This document shows positions 54,056 to 63,162 of a stretch of 64,000 bases of DNA, piece by piece. Both the position numbers and the translations under genes were made by a program. Origin of the DNA: Chloracidobacterium sp. (lineage in GTDB: Bacteria; Acidobacteriota; Blastocatellia; Pyrinomonadales; Pyrinomonadaceae); NCBI GenBank assembly GCA_016715795.1, contig JADJXP010000002.1:1116001-1180000 (forward strand). The letters are read 5' to 3'. The notes under the pieces were generated by a model, which saw only the letters and a list, made by a program, of their open reading frames with translations, was not told where the DNA came from and did no database searches. The stretch's first letter is position 1. The number at the start of each line of letters is the position of its first letter.

Positions 54056-55633
54056 ATGAACTACGGCTTCATTATCGACAACCGAAAGTGCATCGGCTGC
54101 CACGCGTGCACGGTCGCGTGCAAGGCCGAGCACGAGGTGCCGGTCGGGGTTAACCGCACTTGGGTCAAGTACATCGAGAAGGGGACGTTTCCCGATACGC
54201 GGCGGCTGTTCAGCGTGATGCGGTGTAATCACTGCGCGGACGCGCCGTGTGTGGAGATATGTCCGGTGACGGCGCTGTTTACACGCAAGGACGGCATCGT
54301 CGATTTTGACGACCGCCGCTGCATTGGTTGCAAAGCGTGCACGCAAGCCTGTCCCTACGATGCGATCTACATGCACCCCGACGATCACACGTCGGCCAAG
54401 TGCAACTACTGCACACATCGCGTCGACATCGGTCTCGAACCAGCCTGTGTCAACGTCTGCCCCGAACACGCGATTATCTCGGGCGATATGGACAACCCTT
54501 CGTCCGAGATCTCGCAGCTACTTGCGCGCGAAACCGTCTCCGTCCGCAAACCCGAAAAAGGAACCAACCCGAAACTCTTTTACATTGACGGCGACAAAGC
54601 CTCGCTCGACCCGAACGCCGCCCATCCCGACAGCGACTACATGTGGTCGAGCCAACGGAGGCGTTCGGACACTCTTGTCCGCATGGGGGCGGAGCCCGAA
54701 CGGTACGTCCAGATCGAGCAACGTCGGAGGAATCAGGCCGCCGAAGCCGACGGCCTTGCGGACAAGAGTGTCCGCGCTCCACGCCGTGTTTACGACGCTC
54801 CCAACAAAGGCGTGCTCTGGGGCTGGGAGGTCTCGGCCTATGTCTGGACAAAGGCGATCGCGGCCGGCGCGTTCGTCCTGCCGGTCGCTGCGGGATGGTT
54901 CACGGAAGTTCCGCAGCAGCTAAAACTCATTAGTGCATTCGTGGCGATTGTCTTCTTAGCGATCACCGGCGGCTTGCTCACAAAAGACCTTGGCCGCCCG
55001 GAACGCTTTCTCTACGTCCTTCTTCGGCCGCAATGGAATTCGTGGCTCACGCGCGGAGGCTATATCATCACCGTTTACGGCGGCTTGCTCACGGCGTGGC
55101 TAGCGGCAAACTATCTCGGCTGGCAAACTGCTCTCACCGTCATCGAACCGCTCGGCGTCGCCTTCGCCCTGCTCACCGCCGTCTACACCGCGTTCCTTTT
55201 CGCCCAGGCCAAGGGCCGCGACTTCTGGCAATCGCCGATGCTCGCGATCCATATGGTCTTGCATTCGCTCATCGCCGGCGGAGCGGCATTTATCGTCTCG
55301 GATCTTTATTTCAATTGGGGCAGCACATGGATCGGCGGGCTAAAGATGTTCACCGGCCTCTTCCTGATCCTCAACCTAATCGCCACCACGATCGAGTTGA
55401 CGACAACCCACGCCACCAACGACGCCGCCACCGTCGCCAAAATGATCACCCGCGGCCAATTCAGCCGCCAGTTCTGGCTCGGCACGATCTTAACGGGCCA
55501 CATCATGCCGCTGCTGCTCTTTATTTTTGGTCCCGAAGTTGCGACGGTCCCGGCAGGAATGTTAGTTCTGATAGGGTTGTATTTTGGAGAGCATATTTGG
55601 GTGAAAGCCCCTCAAACGATCCCATTGAGTTAG
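54056..55633 (+). CDS. 4x[4Fe-4S] ferredoxin fused to NrfD/PsrC membrane subunit
   Basis: 525 residues from ATG 54056. Residues 1-190 are a DmsB/PsrB-type iron-sulfur subunit with cysteine groups CIGCHACTVACK, CNHCADAPCVEICP, CIGCKACTQACP and CNYCTHRV...CVNVCP. Residues about 255-525 are the NrfD/PsrC quinone-binding membrane part (about eight helices, for example LSAFVAIVF-like segments and GGLLTKDLGRPERFLYVLLR). The usual separate B and C subunits are fused here. Residues 201-242 in the linker are encoded by a palindromic repeat. It should join the molybdoenzyme at 60068 to the quinone pool. Confidence 0.92.
   Translation: MNYGFIIDNRKCIGCHACTVACKAEHEVPVGVNRTWVKYIEKGTFPDTRRLFSVMRCNHCADAPCVEICPVTALFTRKDGIVDFDDRRCIGCKACTQACPYDAIYMHPDDHTSAKCNYCTHRVDIGLEPACVNVCPEHAIISGDMDNPSSEISQLLARETVSVRKPEKGTNPKLFYIDGDKASLDPNAAHPDSDYMWSSQRRRSDTLVRMGAEPERYVQIEQRRRNQAAEADGLADKSVRAPRRVYDAPNKGVLWGWEVSAYVWTKAIAAGAFVLPVAAGWFTEVPQQLKLISAFVAIVFLAITGGLLTKDLGRPERFLYVLLRPQWNSWLTRGGYIITVYGGLLTAWLAANYLGWQTALTVIEPLGVAFALLTAVYTAFLFAQAKGRDFWQSPMLAIHMVLHSLIAGGAAFIVSDLYFNWGSTWIGGLKMFTGLFLILNLIATTIELTTTHATNDAATVAKMITRGQFSRQFWLGTILTGHIMPLLLFIFGPEVATVPAGMLVLIGLYFGEHIWVKAPQTIPLS
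54657..54780 (+). repeat. Palindromic element inserted in frame in the FeS-NrfD gene
   Basis: The ends CGGACACTCTTGTCCGCA (from 54666) and TGCGGACAAGAGTGTCCG (to 54774) are perfect 18-base inverted repeats, bordered by GGAG and CTCC. It is about 124 bp and codes for residues 201-242 of the linker (SDTLVRM at the start, ADKSVRAP at the end). Same family as the elements at 15597 and 61026. Confidence 0.85.
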
Positions 55634-55688
55634 GAGACGGAAGATGGTCGTAAATTCTTAATTTTCACATCTCACTTCTCAATTAATT

Positions 55689-55742
55689 TTCGTCGGCGAA
55701 CACATCTGGGTAAAAGCCCCGCAACTGGTGCCGTTGAGTTAG
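55689..55742 (+). pseudogene. Diverged duplicate of the last 17 codons of the FeS-NrfD gene
   Basis: TTC GTC GGC GAA ... TTG AGT TAG encodes FVGEHIWVKAPQLVPLS, against FGEHIWVKAPQTIPLS at the real gene end 55 bases earlier. Most differences are at third positions. Between them (55634-55688) is AT-rich filler with no gene. It looks like the end of a second allele left by recombination. Confidence 0.85.
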
Positions 55743-55767
55743 GTGAATATTATCATTTGATCTCGCA

Positions 55768-58491
55768 CTAAATATTGCGAAAGCGCATTATGATAGCAAG
55801 CAGCACATCCAACGAATCATCACAGCCAGCACAAATTATCGGGCCGTAGCCACCAGTTCCACTTTGTACCTGCGCCGCCGTATTGTAAAAGTAGAAGTCT
55901 TTCTTATCCTCTTTATCACCTTTTTTGTTCTTGATTAAGACCTTAAGACGAAGCCGAAAGATGGGTCTTCCTTGATTTCCCTCTACTTCCTTTTTTAGAT
56001 CGAGAACTTTGTCATATGACACAGTAAAATCGCCCCAACAACAACTTGCTGAAAACGACAAGTTTCCTTTCGTTACGCTGACCGCAGCGTTTACCATGTT
56101 GTTAATGCCTGCACCTGAATTAAGTCGTATCGGAATAGTAATCGTTTCGCCGGCCTCAACGTCGTCAATTAGGTTTTGCAGACCTCCAACAGGCATGTCG
56201 ACATTCTTGCCGTAAAGAAGTTCGTTCGATCCATAAGGCAGCCCGGAATTTTTCCAAGGTAGCTGAGATGGAACTCGTCTCGGTTCACTGGATATCTTCT
56301 CGACTCTTGTCGGACCACTGACACTCCCGATTGTAGCTATCGGTTCAGCTGAGTTGAGCCGTAAACCGTCGATCTTTACGGGCGTGCCCGCTGGCCAATG
56401 AATTTCCTCTGCATTCAATTGGAAGACAGTGCCACTACCGCTGCCCGAGAATACAAAACGAGACCTCACCGTCCCCTTGGGCGGAATTTCAATTTGTTCA
56501 GAGTTTGTGCCCATTATCATGCTATTTCGAATGATATTGGCGGAGTCATATCCTTCAGCAAAGTACCTAGCACCATTCTCATCGATCAGATATGGGCCGA
56601 CGGCGGTCGACAGCAGGCGATTCTTTTCTTCCCATCCGATCTTGAGCGATTTACTAGTCAGGTTTTCGAAGGTGAGTGTCGCAACGTATCCGCTACCCGT
56701 CTTTGACAGTGATTCCACGGTAACTTTGAAGTTAGTCGATTGCCAAAATGGTTTCTCGTTCGCGGACGGAGCAGTGGTAACACGAACCGCAGTCCATTCT
56801 CGACGATCTTCACTTCGAAGAATCAGGTTGGCCTCGTTCAACATGAGGATCGATTGAGAATACTGTACTGACTTACCCTTTTCGACTATATTCCTCTTGA
56901 TTAGGACATCATCTTCGATTCTCCAAGACCCGTTGATTGCGCCGTTCCTGTATTTGCAAACGAAACTCCCGTCGGCACGGTATGTACATAGGCTGTTCTC
57001 GTCCTGCCAGCTGCCAACGACAAGGGAGCCAAAAGATTCCTGACGATAACCGGCAATATTCTTTAGTATCGGTATAGTCCTTTTTGCCCCGGCAATTCGA
57101 GCTATATCTAACGCCGTCTTTCCCTCTTCATTTTTGACGTTAGGATCTGCTCCTTTCTCAAGCAAGCGTTTAACCACCGCACTTCGGTCGCCCTCGGCCG
57201 CAAGCATCAAAGGTGTAAAACCGCCATCGCCTTTTGCTGCAATGCTTGCTCCTCTCACGAGTAGTGCGTCAACGATAGTCAAATGGCCATGATTTGCGGC
57301 GTACATCAGCGCTGTCCATCCAATGTCATTGCTTAGGTTCACATCTGCGCCCTTTTCTAACAGCAAGAGAACAATCGGCAACGAACCGCCTGGTGCCTCG
57401 TCGGTTCCTGACAGGGCAGTCTGTTCATGTACCGTGGATGGTTGGTGGGCGACTGCATAAATGAGCGATGTTGATTGATCTATACCTCGCTTGCTAACAT
57501 CTGCGCCGTTATCAAGCAGAAACTTGATTACATTCAGGTGGTTAGGCCTATTCGCGTTATCCGGGTAGCTCCCCGCCATCGCCGCACCTAGGAGCGGTGG
57601 CTGGCCTCTTCCTCCATTCACGTCGGCTCCTTTTGCAATCAGCAATTGCACGATTGGCAAATTTCCTCGTTGTGCAGCCCAATATAGGGCTGTGCCGTCC
57701 GAGTAACTTTTCGCATTGACCGCATCGACCTTAGCTCCTGCGGCAAGCAGTGCTTGGACGATATCTAAATGTTCGTCGCGAGCCGCGACAATGAGCGGTG
57801 TCTCTCCGTCGCCCCCAACGCCTATCTCTGTCTTTGCGCCCTTTGCAAGGAGAAGCTTAACGATATGAAGGTGGTTGCCAGAAACCGCTTTCATCAGTAC
57901 AGTTTGACCAGATAATTTGTCGGTAGCATTGACGTTCACGCGTCCGGAAAGCAGGCGCCGTACCGTGGTCAGGTCGCCTTTTTCGGCAGCTGTACCTAGC
58001 TGGGTTTCGAGCGGAACAGGTGGCGGTGCCGGAGCGAACGATTGCCAAGTTTTTACAGAGAAATCCTCGATTCGCCACCCCTTTTCTGTGTTACGTAGTG
58101 CGGACGTTCCTCGGAGGCGTACTCGCGTACCTTTTCTGAGAAGCTCCGTACGTGCAATCAACGTGTCCAAACCACCAACAGGTTGGTAGACGACCCCAAA
58201 GTGGCGCCAAATCCCCTCGAAGGGATCGCCGGCCTTATAACAATCCCGCGTTGCAATTATGTCTGCTTGCCATTCTATTGTGTATAAATTGAATGCCGTG
58301 GCATAGCCGTTAGTTTTTTGAAAACTGGACAACGATAAGGCCCCCTGTGATTCGGACTGTACTCGGATACGTAGATACCCGCCGACAGTGGCCTCGATCG
58401 GGGCGGTCGGTTGGACGCGTTGGGCTTGAACTTGAGCCACAATCGCGAATATTAGTGTTCCAAAGGATAGGTAACGAGTTACGGTTAACAT
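55768..58491 (-). CDS. Secreted ankyrin-repeat protein
   Basis: 907 residues from ATG 58491 (GGAGGA six bases upstream; the frame start at 58557 is less likely). Signal peptide LSFGTLIFAIVAQVQAQ, a beta-rich N-terminal part (about 30-160), then about eight to ten ankyrin repeats (about 170-495), for example GETPLIVAARDEHLDIVQAL, TALYWAAQRGNLPIVQLLIA and GWTALMYAANHGHLTIVDAL. The C-terminal half has beta-type regions and a VLIKNKKGDKEDKKDFYF stretch. Likely periplasmic or surface protein that binds partners. It interrupts what may once have been a joined FeS-NrfD and molybdoenzyme locus. Confidence 0.87.
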   Translation of the reverse strand: MLTVTRYLSFGTLIFAIVAQVQAQRVQPTAPIEATVGGYLRIRVQSESQGALSLSSFQKTNGYATAFNLYTIEWQADIIATRDCYKAGDPFEGIWRHFGVVYQPVGGLDTLIARTELLRKGTRVRLRGTSALRNTEKGWRIEDFSVKTWQSFAPAPPPVPLETQLGTAAEKGDLTTVRRLLSGRVNVNATDKLSGQTVLMKAVSGNHLHIVKLLLAKGAKTEIGVGGDGETPLIVAARDEHLDIVQALLAAGAKVDAVNAKSYSDGTALYWAAQRGNLPIVQLLIAKGADVNGGRGQPPLLGAAMAGSYPDNANRPNHLNVIKFLLDNGADVSKRGIDQSTSLIYAVAHQPSTVHEQTALSGTDEAPGGSLPIVLLLLEKGADVNLSNDIGWTALMYAANHGHLTIVDALLVRGASIAAKGDGGFTPLMLAAEGDRSAVVKRLLEKGADPNVKNEEGKTALDIARIAGAKRTIPILKNIAGYRQESFGSLVVGSWQDENSLCTYRADGSFVCKYRNGAINGSWRIEDDVLIKRNIVEKGKSVQYSQSILMLNEANLILRSEDRREWTAVRVTTAPSANEKPFWQSTNFKVTVESLSKTGSGYVATLTFENLTSKSLKIGWEEKNRLLSTAVGPYLIDENGARYFAEGYDSANIIRNSMIMGTNSEQIEIPPKGTVRSRFVFSGSGSGTVFQLNAEEIHWPAGTPVKIDGLRLNSAEPIATIGSVSGPTRVEKISSEPRRVPSQLPWKNSGLPYGSNELLYGKNVDMPVGGLQNLIDDVEAGETITIPIRLNSGAGINNMVNAAVSVTKGNLSFSASCCWGDFTVSYDKVLDLKKEVEGNQGRPIFRLRLKVLIKNKKGDKEDKKDFYFYNTAAQVQSGTGGYGPIICAGCDDSLDVLLAIIMRFRNI

Positions 58492-58627
58492 TTTTCCTCC
58501 AAGCTGCAAAAAACGGATATCGAGCGTTATACACCCAATCTTCCGCAGGTGCAACACAAAACATCAGCTTGATTTTTTGGACATCCAAGTCTATATTTCT
58601 TACGCATCAAGGGAGGGCTTAATAGAT

Positions 58628-59347
58628 ATGGCAGAGACAGGACATGCGCGGAATGTGGCTAATTTTGATACGTTGATCGCGTTTTGCGAGGGTTATGGTG
58701 GTGACTATAAGCCTTCGAATGCGTTGATCACGGTGCCGAATTTGCAGGCGTTGTTGGCGCAGGCTCAGGCGGCGTTGGATGATGTGCAGACGAAGCTCGC
58801 GCCGTGGAAGAACAAGGTGGCCGACCGAGAGAATATTTACGAAGGCATCAGGCCGTTGACGACGCAGGTGTTGGCGGCGTTCGAGGCGTCGGGCGCGTCG
58901 GCGAACAAGGTTGACAATATGAAGACCTACCAGCGTCAGGTGCACGGTGCGAGGGCAAAGGCGTTGCCGCCGGACGACCCTTCGACGCCCGAGGACGAGA
59001 GCAAGGGCAACAGCGTTTCGCATCAGAGCTATGTCCAGATCGCCGAGGCGTTCAGCCAGATGATCGAGATCGCCGAAGCCGAGCCGCTTTACACGCCGAA
59101 TGAGACGCATCTGCAGATCGCCACGCTTCAGGCAAAGCTCGCCGCGATGGAAACCGCCAACACTGACGTTACCGATTCAGCCGTGCCGCTCAGCAACTCG
59201 CGCATCGACCGCAACGCCGTTCTCTATGCCAACGAAGACAACCTCTGCGACCGTGCGGGCCTTGTCAAAAAGTATGTGAAATCGCTCTACGGAGCGTCGT
59301 CGCCGCAATACGACCAAGTGTCCGGCCTCGAATTTAAGAAACGCTAA
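58628..59347 (+). CDS. Uncharacterised helical protein
   Basis: 239 residues from ATG 58628 (GGGAGG upstream at a slightly long distance; the frame start at 58577 is less likely). Mostly helical, Ala/Gln-rich (LQALLAQAQAALDDVQTKLA, HLQIATLQAKLAAMETANTD), beginning with ARNVANFDTLIAFCEGYGGD. No signal peptide. I recall similar proteins of unknown function, but no named family can be assigned. It is followed by a hairpin terminator. Confidence 0.65.
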   Translation: MAETGHARNVANFDTLIAFCEGYGGDYKPSNALITVPNLQALLAQAQAALDDVQTKLAPWKNKVADRENIYEGIRPLTTQVLAAFEASGASANKVDNMKTYQRQVHGARAKALPPDDPSTPEDESKGNSVSHQSYVQIAEAFSQMIEIAEAEPLYTPNETHLQIATLQAKLAAMETANTDVTDSAVPLSNSRIDRNAVLYANEDNLCDRAGLVKKYVKSLYGASSPQYDQVSGLEFKKR

Positions 59348-59389
59348 CTCGTTGGGCCTTTGTCCGGGCCTGAAAAGTCTCTGTCAAAC

Positions 59390-59419
59390 GTCGCGGTTCG
59401 TTCGTCGGGCCGCGATTTT
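59390..59419 (+). terminator. Intrinsic terminator
   Basis: TCGCGG / CCGCGA six-pair stem with a 13-base loop at 59390-59414, followed by TTTTT. 43 bases after the stop of the uncharacterised gene. The gap from here to 59563 carries a short coiled-coil-like open stretch before TAG at 59552 but no clear gene. Confidence 0.6.
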
Positions 59420-59563
59420 TGTTGATCGGAACGTGATATTTGATCGGCTGGTTTCGTTATTGGAGCGGCTCGTCTCGAAACGCCGCTGTCGGACCTCGAA
59501 AAGTCTTTGGCGACGGTCGAGAAAGCGTTGGCGGAAACCGAGAAGGCCGCGTAGAATGGCTTA

Positions 59564-60058
59564 ATGGACACGGAAAAACGCGCGAAGCTGGAAGAGCTTC
59601 AAGAAGAGATTTACGCGACGATAGAAAAGGCTTGGCTTTTCCCGTCAAACGGTAAGGTGCAAGGCTTTCTGGGCACTGGGCCGATCATGATCGTTGCGGA
59701 GAGACCTTCAACAGGAACGTTCTTCCGGACTCCTGACCAATTGCTGTATGCGTTAATGGAGAAGTACGGCGCGGCAAACGCTCATTTGACCGATGTGATC
59801 AAATCTCGCGGCAAGGTCGGTGCTCCGTATCCCGATGACATCCGCGCTGACCGTGCGTTTTTTGATCGAGAGCTTGAAATCGTTCAACCGACGAGAATCA
59901 TAACGTTTGGACAGAAGGTTCACGATCTGCTTCAGTTTACGCTTGCAGGTTCGGGAATACCTGTCATTCAGACTTGGCATTATGCGTATCCGGGACGTTA
60001 TCCAAACAAACGAGTGGCTTTCGAGGAACAGATGAGGAACGCTTGCGACCTGTCGTAA
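59564..60058 (+). CDS. Uracil-DNA glycosylase superfamily-like protein
   Basis: 164 residues. The core GTGPIMIVAERPSTGTFFRT resembles motif 1 of UDG-fold proteins (G-E-A/R-P-G type), VQPTRIITFGQKVHDLLQFT the middle strand, and IQTWHYAYPGRYPNKRVAFE the C-terminal motif with its histidine (H-P/Y type). The family includes glycosylases and proteins of other or no known activity, and the catalytic Asp of motif 1 is not evident. It lies ten bases before the molybdoenzyme gene. Confidence 0.7.
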   Translation: MDTEKRAKLEELQEEIYATIEKAWLFPSNGKVQGFLGTGPIMIVAERPSTGTFFRTPDQLLYALMEKYGAANAHLTDVIKSRGKVGAPYPDDIRADRAFFDRELEIVQPTRIITFGQKVHDLLQFTLAGSGIPVIQTWHYAYPGRYPNKRVAFEEQMRNACDLS

Positions 60059-60067
60059 CAACATTCA

Positions 60068-63064
60068 ATGCAAAAACACACACCATCATTCATCGAACGG
60101 CTGGCGGAGACGCTTCATCTGATACCGAGCCTTCATGGTGCGGGTGAGGATGATATTCCGCCGATTCGGGAGGCGGGGAATTTGACGGATTATCCGCCGC
60201 CGGAGCGGTGGGACGATTGGGTCGAGTATGAGGCGACGAGCGGGCAGCGGCGGGAGAAGCGTGAGTATCAGATCGTTCCGACGACGTGTTTTAACTGCGA
60301 GGCGGGCTGCGGGCTGCTCGCGTATGTGGACAAGGAAAGTTCGCGTGTGCGCAAATTCGAGGGCAATCCGTATCATCCCGGCAGCCGCGGGCGAAACTGC
60401 GCGAAAGGGCCGGCGACGATCAATCAGATCAACGACCAGGACCGCATTCTTTATCCGATGCGGCGAAAAGGGAAGCGCGGTGACGGCGATTGGGAACGCG
60501 TGACATGGGACGAGGCGCTCGACGACATTGCGGCGAAGATTCGCAAGGCACTGGTCGAGGACCGACGCAACGAGGTTGTCTATCACGTCGGGCGGCCGGG
60601 GCACGAGGGCTTTATCGACCGCGTGCTGCAGGCGTGGGGCGTCGACGGACACAACAGCCATACGAATATCTGTTCGGCGGGAGCGAGATTCGGTTACGCG
60701 ATATGGCAGGGCTACGACAGGCCTTCGCCCGACCATGCGAATGCACGTTTTATCTTATTGATCTCGTCTCACCTCGAGTCGGGCCACTACTTTAACCCAC
60801 ACGCCCAACGCATCATCGAGGGAATGATGAACGGCGCCAAACTCGCCGTCATGGACACGAGATTGTCTAACACTGCATCCATGGCCGACTACTGGATGGC
60901 GACGTATCCGGGCAGCGAGGCGGCGGTTTTGCTGGCGATGGCATCGGTGATCATCCGCGAGCGGTTATACAACGAAAAGTTTTTGCGCGATTGGGTGAAT
61001 TGGCAGGATTCGCTTGAAGCATTTCGGAGTGCGGGCACTCCTGTCCGCATGAGTGCGAAGCACGAAAAAGAGCCGAAGTCATCAAACAAGACTAGCGCTC
61101 CGGGTGCGACGTCGGGTCTCGCCGGAGGAACCGGCGATGCGGACAAGAGTGTCCGCGCTCCATCCGAGTTCGAAGACTTTATCGCGGAACTCGATGCTTT
61201 TTATTCGGAGTACACACCGGAATTCGCCGAGCAGGAAAGCGGTGTCAAGGCCGAGACGATCATCGAGGTCGCGCGGCAGATCGGCAAAGCGGGAACTCGA
61301 TTCTCCTGCCACAACTGGCGCTCGGCCGGTGCCGGGAATCTGGGCGGCTGGGCAGTTGCTCGATGTATACATTTCCTCAGCGTCCTTGTCGGTGCCGTCG
61401 GCACAGAGGGCGGCACGCTGCCAAGCGCCTGGAACAAGTTCAAGCCGGCGGGCTTTTCGACGCCGCCCGCGCAGAAGTTTTGGAACGAACTGCATTTTCC
61501 CAACGAGTATCCGCTCGCTCATTACGAAATGAGCTTTCTGCTGCCGCATTTCCTGAAAGACGGAAGAGGGAAGTTAGCGGCGTATTTCACACGCGTCTTC
61601 AATCCCGTATGGACTTATCCGGACGGCTTTAGTTGGATCGAGGCCCTTTCGGACGAGTCCAAGATCGAGCTGCACTGCGCACTAACGCCGACGTGGAACG
61701 AAACCGCCTATTTCGCCGATTACGTCCTGCCCATGGGCCACGGCAGCGAGCGGCACGACCTGACAAGTTATGAAACGCATTCGGGAATGTGGATATCGTT
61801 TCGACAGCCAGTTTTACGAGAAGCTGCGCGACGGCAGGGCCGCGAGACGGCCTTTACCTACGAGACAAACCCCGGTGAGGTCTGGGAAGAGGACGAGTTT
61901 TGGTTCGAACTGTCGTGGCGGATCGATCCGGACGGCTCGCTTGGTATAAGGCAGCACTTCATGTCGCCGTATCGGCCGGGCGAGAAGATCACTATCGACG
62001 AGTATTATCGGTTCATCTTTGAGAACACAAAGGGCCTGCCCGAAGTCGCAGGGAGAGAAGGGCTTACGCCGCTCGACTACATGCGCAAATACGGCGCGTT
62101 TGAGGTCGAAAGGGCCGTTCTCGAAAAACACATGGACCTCGTCCCGCAAAACGCGGTGGCCGACGCCGAAATTGACGCGGAACGCGGCGATGCTCGTAAG
62201 AACGGCAAGATCATCGCGGCAATAGTTGATGACAAACCGCGCGTTGGATTTAATACACCTTCGAAAAAGCAAGAGCTGTTCTCACAGACCACCGTCGATT
62301 GGGGCTGGCCGGAATACGCGTTCCCGACATACGTGAAGAGCCACATCCACACCGACCATTTCAACGAGAACGAAATGGTCCTAGTGCCGACATTTCGTCT
62401 GCCGACGCTGATCCATACACGGTCGGGCCAGGCAAAATACCTCGCCGAGATATCAAACCGCAACCCACTCTGGATGCATACGTCCGACGGCGAACGGCTT
62501 GGGATAAAGACCGGCGATCTGGTGCGTATCTCGACAGATATCGGCTATTTTGTAAACCGCGCCTGGGTAACCGAAGGAATGCGCCCGTCAGTTGTAGCGT
62601 GTTCGCACCACATCGGCCGATGGCGACGTAAACAGGATGCTCCGTCAAACCGTTGGTCCACCAATCAGGTCAAGGTTTACGAAGAGGAGCCCGGCAAGTG
62701 GAAGATGCACGTGGTTGAGGGAATCGGCCCCTACAAGAGCGCCGACCCGGATACATCACGCATCTTCTGGACCGACGGCGGCGTACATCAGAACATTACT
62801 TTTCCTGTCCATCCCGATCCAGTCTCAGGAATGCATTGCTGGCACCAAAAGGTCACCGTCGAACTCGCCCACGAGGGCGATGAGCACGGCGACGTGTTTG
62901 TCGATACGAACAGATCTTTCGAGATCTACAAAGAATGGCTCGCGATGACTCGTCCCGCTCCCGGCCCTGACGGCTTGCGGCGGCCACTGTGGCTGGCACG
63001 CCCGCTGAGGCCCGCCGAAGAGATGTTCTACATCCGTAACGGCGGCAAAAACTCCGACAAGTAG
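60068..63064 (+). CDS. Molybdopterin oxidoreductase catalytic subunit (DMSO reductase family)
   Basis: 998 residues. Near residue 75 an iron-sulfur motif CFNCEAGCG...NCAKGPA opens the Mo/W-bisMGD domain. The likely metal ligand is Cys202 in HTNICSAGARFGY. Further blocks: GRPGHEGFIDRVLQAWGVDG, VLPMGHGSERHDLTSYETHS and a C-terminal molydopterin-dinucleotide binding domain from about residue 780 (LPTLIHTRSGQAKYLAEISN). No twin-arginine signal is visible at the N terminus, which suggests a cytoplasmic side or export with a partner. The substrate is unknown. Residues 320-365 come from an inserted palindromic element. Probably works with the FeS-NrfD subunit. Confidence 0.92.
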   Translation: MQKHTPSFIERLAETLHLIPSLHGAGEDDIPPIREAGNLTDYPPPERWDDWVEYEATSGQRREKREYQIVPTTCFNCEAGCGLLAYVDKESSRVRKFEGNPYHPGSRGRNCAKGPATINQINDQDRILYPMRRKGKRGDGDWERVTWDEALDDIAAKIRKALVEDRRNEVVYHVGRPGHEGFIDRVLQAWGVDGHNSHTNICSAGARFGYAIWQGYDRPSPDHANARFILLISSHLESGHYFNPHAQRIIEGMMNGAKLAVMDTRLSNTASMADYWMATYPGSEAAVLLAMASVIIRERLYNEKFLRDWVNWQDSLEAFRSAGTPVRMSAKHEKEPKSSNKTSAPGATSGLAGGTGDADKSVRAPSEFEDFIAELDAFYSEYTPEFAEQESGVKAETIIEVARQIGKAGTRFSCHNWRSAGAGNLGGWAVARCIHFLSVLVGAVGTEGGTLPSAWNKFKPAGFSTPPAQKFWNELHFPNEYPLAHYEMSFLLPHFLKDGRGKLAAYFTRVFNPVWTYPDGFSWIEALSDESKIELHCALTPTWNETAYFADYVLPMGHGSERHDLTSYETHSGMWISFRQPVLREAARRQGRETAFTYETNPGEVWEEDEFWFELSWRIDPDGSLGIRQHFMSPYRPGEKITIDEYYRFIFENTKGLPEVAGREGLTPLDYMRKYGAFEVERAVLEKHMDLVPQNAVADAEIDAERGDARKNGKIIAAIVDDKPRVGFNTPSKKQELFSQTTVDWGWPEYAFPTYVKSHIHTDHFNENEMVLVPTFRLPTLIHTRSGQAKYLAEISNRNPLWMHTSDGERLGIKTGDLVRISTDIGYFVNRAWVTEGMRPSVVACSHHIGRWRRKQDAPSNRWSTNQVKVYEEEPGKWKMHVVEGIGPYKSADPDTSRIFWTDGGVHQNITFPVHPDPVSGMHCWHQKVTVELAHEGDEHGDVFVDTNRSFEIYKEWLAMTRPAPGPDGLRRPLWLARPLRPAEEMFYIRNGGKNSDK
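61026..61161 (+). repeat. Palindromic element inserted in frame in the molybdoenzyme gene
   Basis: Starts GGAGTGCGGGCACTCCTGTC (61026) and ends with a CTCC-bordered GCGGACAAGAGTGTCCGC (to 61161), inverted with about three mismatches. 136 bp, coding for residues 320-365 (AGTPVRMS at the start, ADKSVRAP at the end). Read in the same frame as the copy in the FeS-NrfD gene. Confidence 0.85.
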
Positions 63065-63126
63065 ACTTTCACCTTATTTCACAGATGAATGCTTGCTTTA
63101 TCGCGGCAGGCGGGCTATTCTATTCA

Positions 63127-63156
63127 ATACGTTGCAGTGTTGCAACGTATGTTGCA
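63127..63156. promoter_or_regulatory. Overlapping palindromes, candidate SOS/LexA operator
   Basis: ATACGTTGCA and TGCAACGTAT around GTGT (63127-63150) form a perfect palindrome; TGCAAC-GTAT-GTTGCA (63141-63156) forms a second that shares its half-site. They end seven bases before the start of the RecA/ImuA-like gene. The second has the C/GAAC-N4-GTTC/G plan of known LexA boxes but with G/C swapped, so LexA binding is an inference. Confidence 0.55.
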
Positions 63157-63162
63157 TAACGT

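Noticed and set aside
59420..59554. Coiled-coil gene before the UDG-like gene
   Set aside because: An open stretch ends in LATVEKALAETEKAA, but it has no start codon or ribosome site after the preceding in-frame stop; it may be a remnant.
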